NCBI GenBank assembly: GCA_018399865.1
Contig: JAGYNL010000224.1
Span: 1 to 13,396, forward strand
Origin: Candidatus Bipolaricaulota bacterium
Lineage (GTDB): Bacteria > Bipolaricaulota > Bipolaricaulia > UBA7950 > UBA9294
Length of the DNA stretch: 13,396 nt
Direction of reading: 5' to 3'
In this document: in pieces, positions 13,395 through 13,396 of the stretch
How the letters are laid out: every line of letters starts with the position of its first letter
How positions within the stretch are numbered: position 1 is the stretch's first letter
Notes under the pieces: model-generated
Databases searched by the model: none
The model's input: the letters and a program-made list of their open reading frames with translations, nothing else
What the model was told of the DNA's origin: nothing
Made by a program: the position numbers and the translations under genes

Positions 13395-13396
13395 TC

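Overview
The window carries eleven complete protein genes, all on the + strand, in two gene clusters. A possible gene tail sits at the left edge and a probable promoter for the next gene at the right edge. There are no rRNA, tRNA, CRISPR or insertion-sequence signals. Base composition is moderate and evenly mixed. AGG/AGA, ATA and CTA codons are common, and Shine-Dalgarno (SD) sites are strong. Both solute-binding proteins have ordinary signal peptides ending in A-x-A with no lipobox cysteine. This fits a diderm (outer-membrane) bacterium better than a Gram-positive one. MttB-type methyltransferases suggest an anaerobe using corrinoid-dependent methyl transfer. The phylum cannot be fixed from this sequence; an uncultivated anaerobic sediment or brine lineage is only a guess.

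Cluster 1 (about 330-4898) encodes a family 5 (oligopeptide/dipeptide/nickel type) solute-binding protein, then two Dpp/Opp-type permeases. It ends with a C45-family acyltransferase/amidohydrolase related to acyl-CoA:6-aminopenicillanate acyltransferase. A perfect 13-bp hairpin separates the binding-protein gene from the permease genes. No matching ABC ATPases are present in the window. A second hairpin follows the C45 gene.

Cluster 2 (about 5028-13276) starts at a near-consensus sigma-70-type promoter (TTGACA, 17 bp, TATATT). The promoter overlaps three TTGT(A/G)T repeats spaced exactly 11 bp apart, a likely operator. The genes are a GntR/FCD regulator, three tandem MttB-superfamily (COG5598) methyltransferases, and a complete ProV-ProW-ProX glycine-betaine-type ABC transporter. 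Gaps and overlaps are mostly under 15 nt, so this looks like one operon. None of the three MttB genes has an internal amber codon, so all belong to the non-pyrrolysine branch, whose characterised members demethylate glycine betaine, proline betaine, carnitine or gamma-butyrobetaine. The simplest reading is uptake of a quaternary amine by ProVWX, demethylation by the MttB enzymes onto a corrinoid protein encoded elsewhere, and substrate-responsive control by the GntR protein.

The points most worth a second look are: three non-equivalent MttB paralogs in one operon, the first lacking motifs shared by the other two; the missing corrinoid protein and corrinoid:tetrahydrofolate methyltransferase; the neighbouring transporter-plus-C45-hydrolase cluster, which could supply a conjugated amine; and the phased operator repeats.
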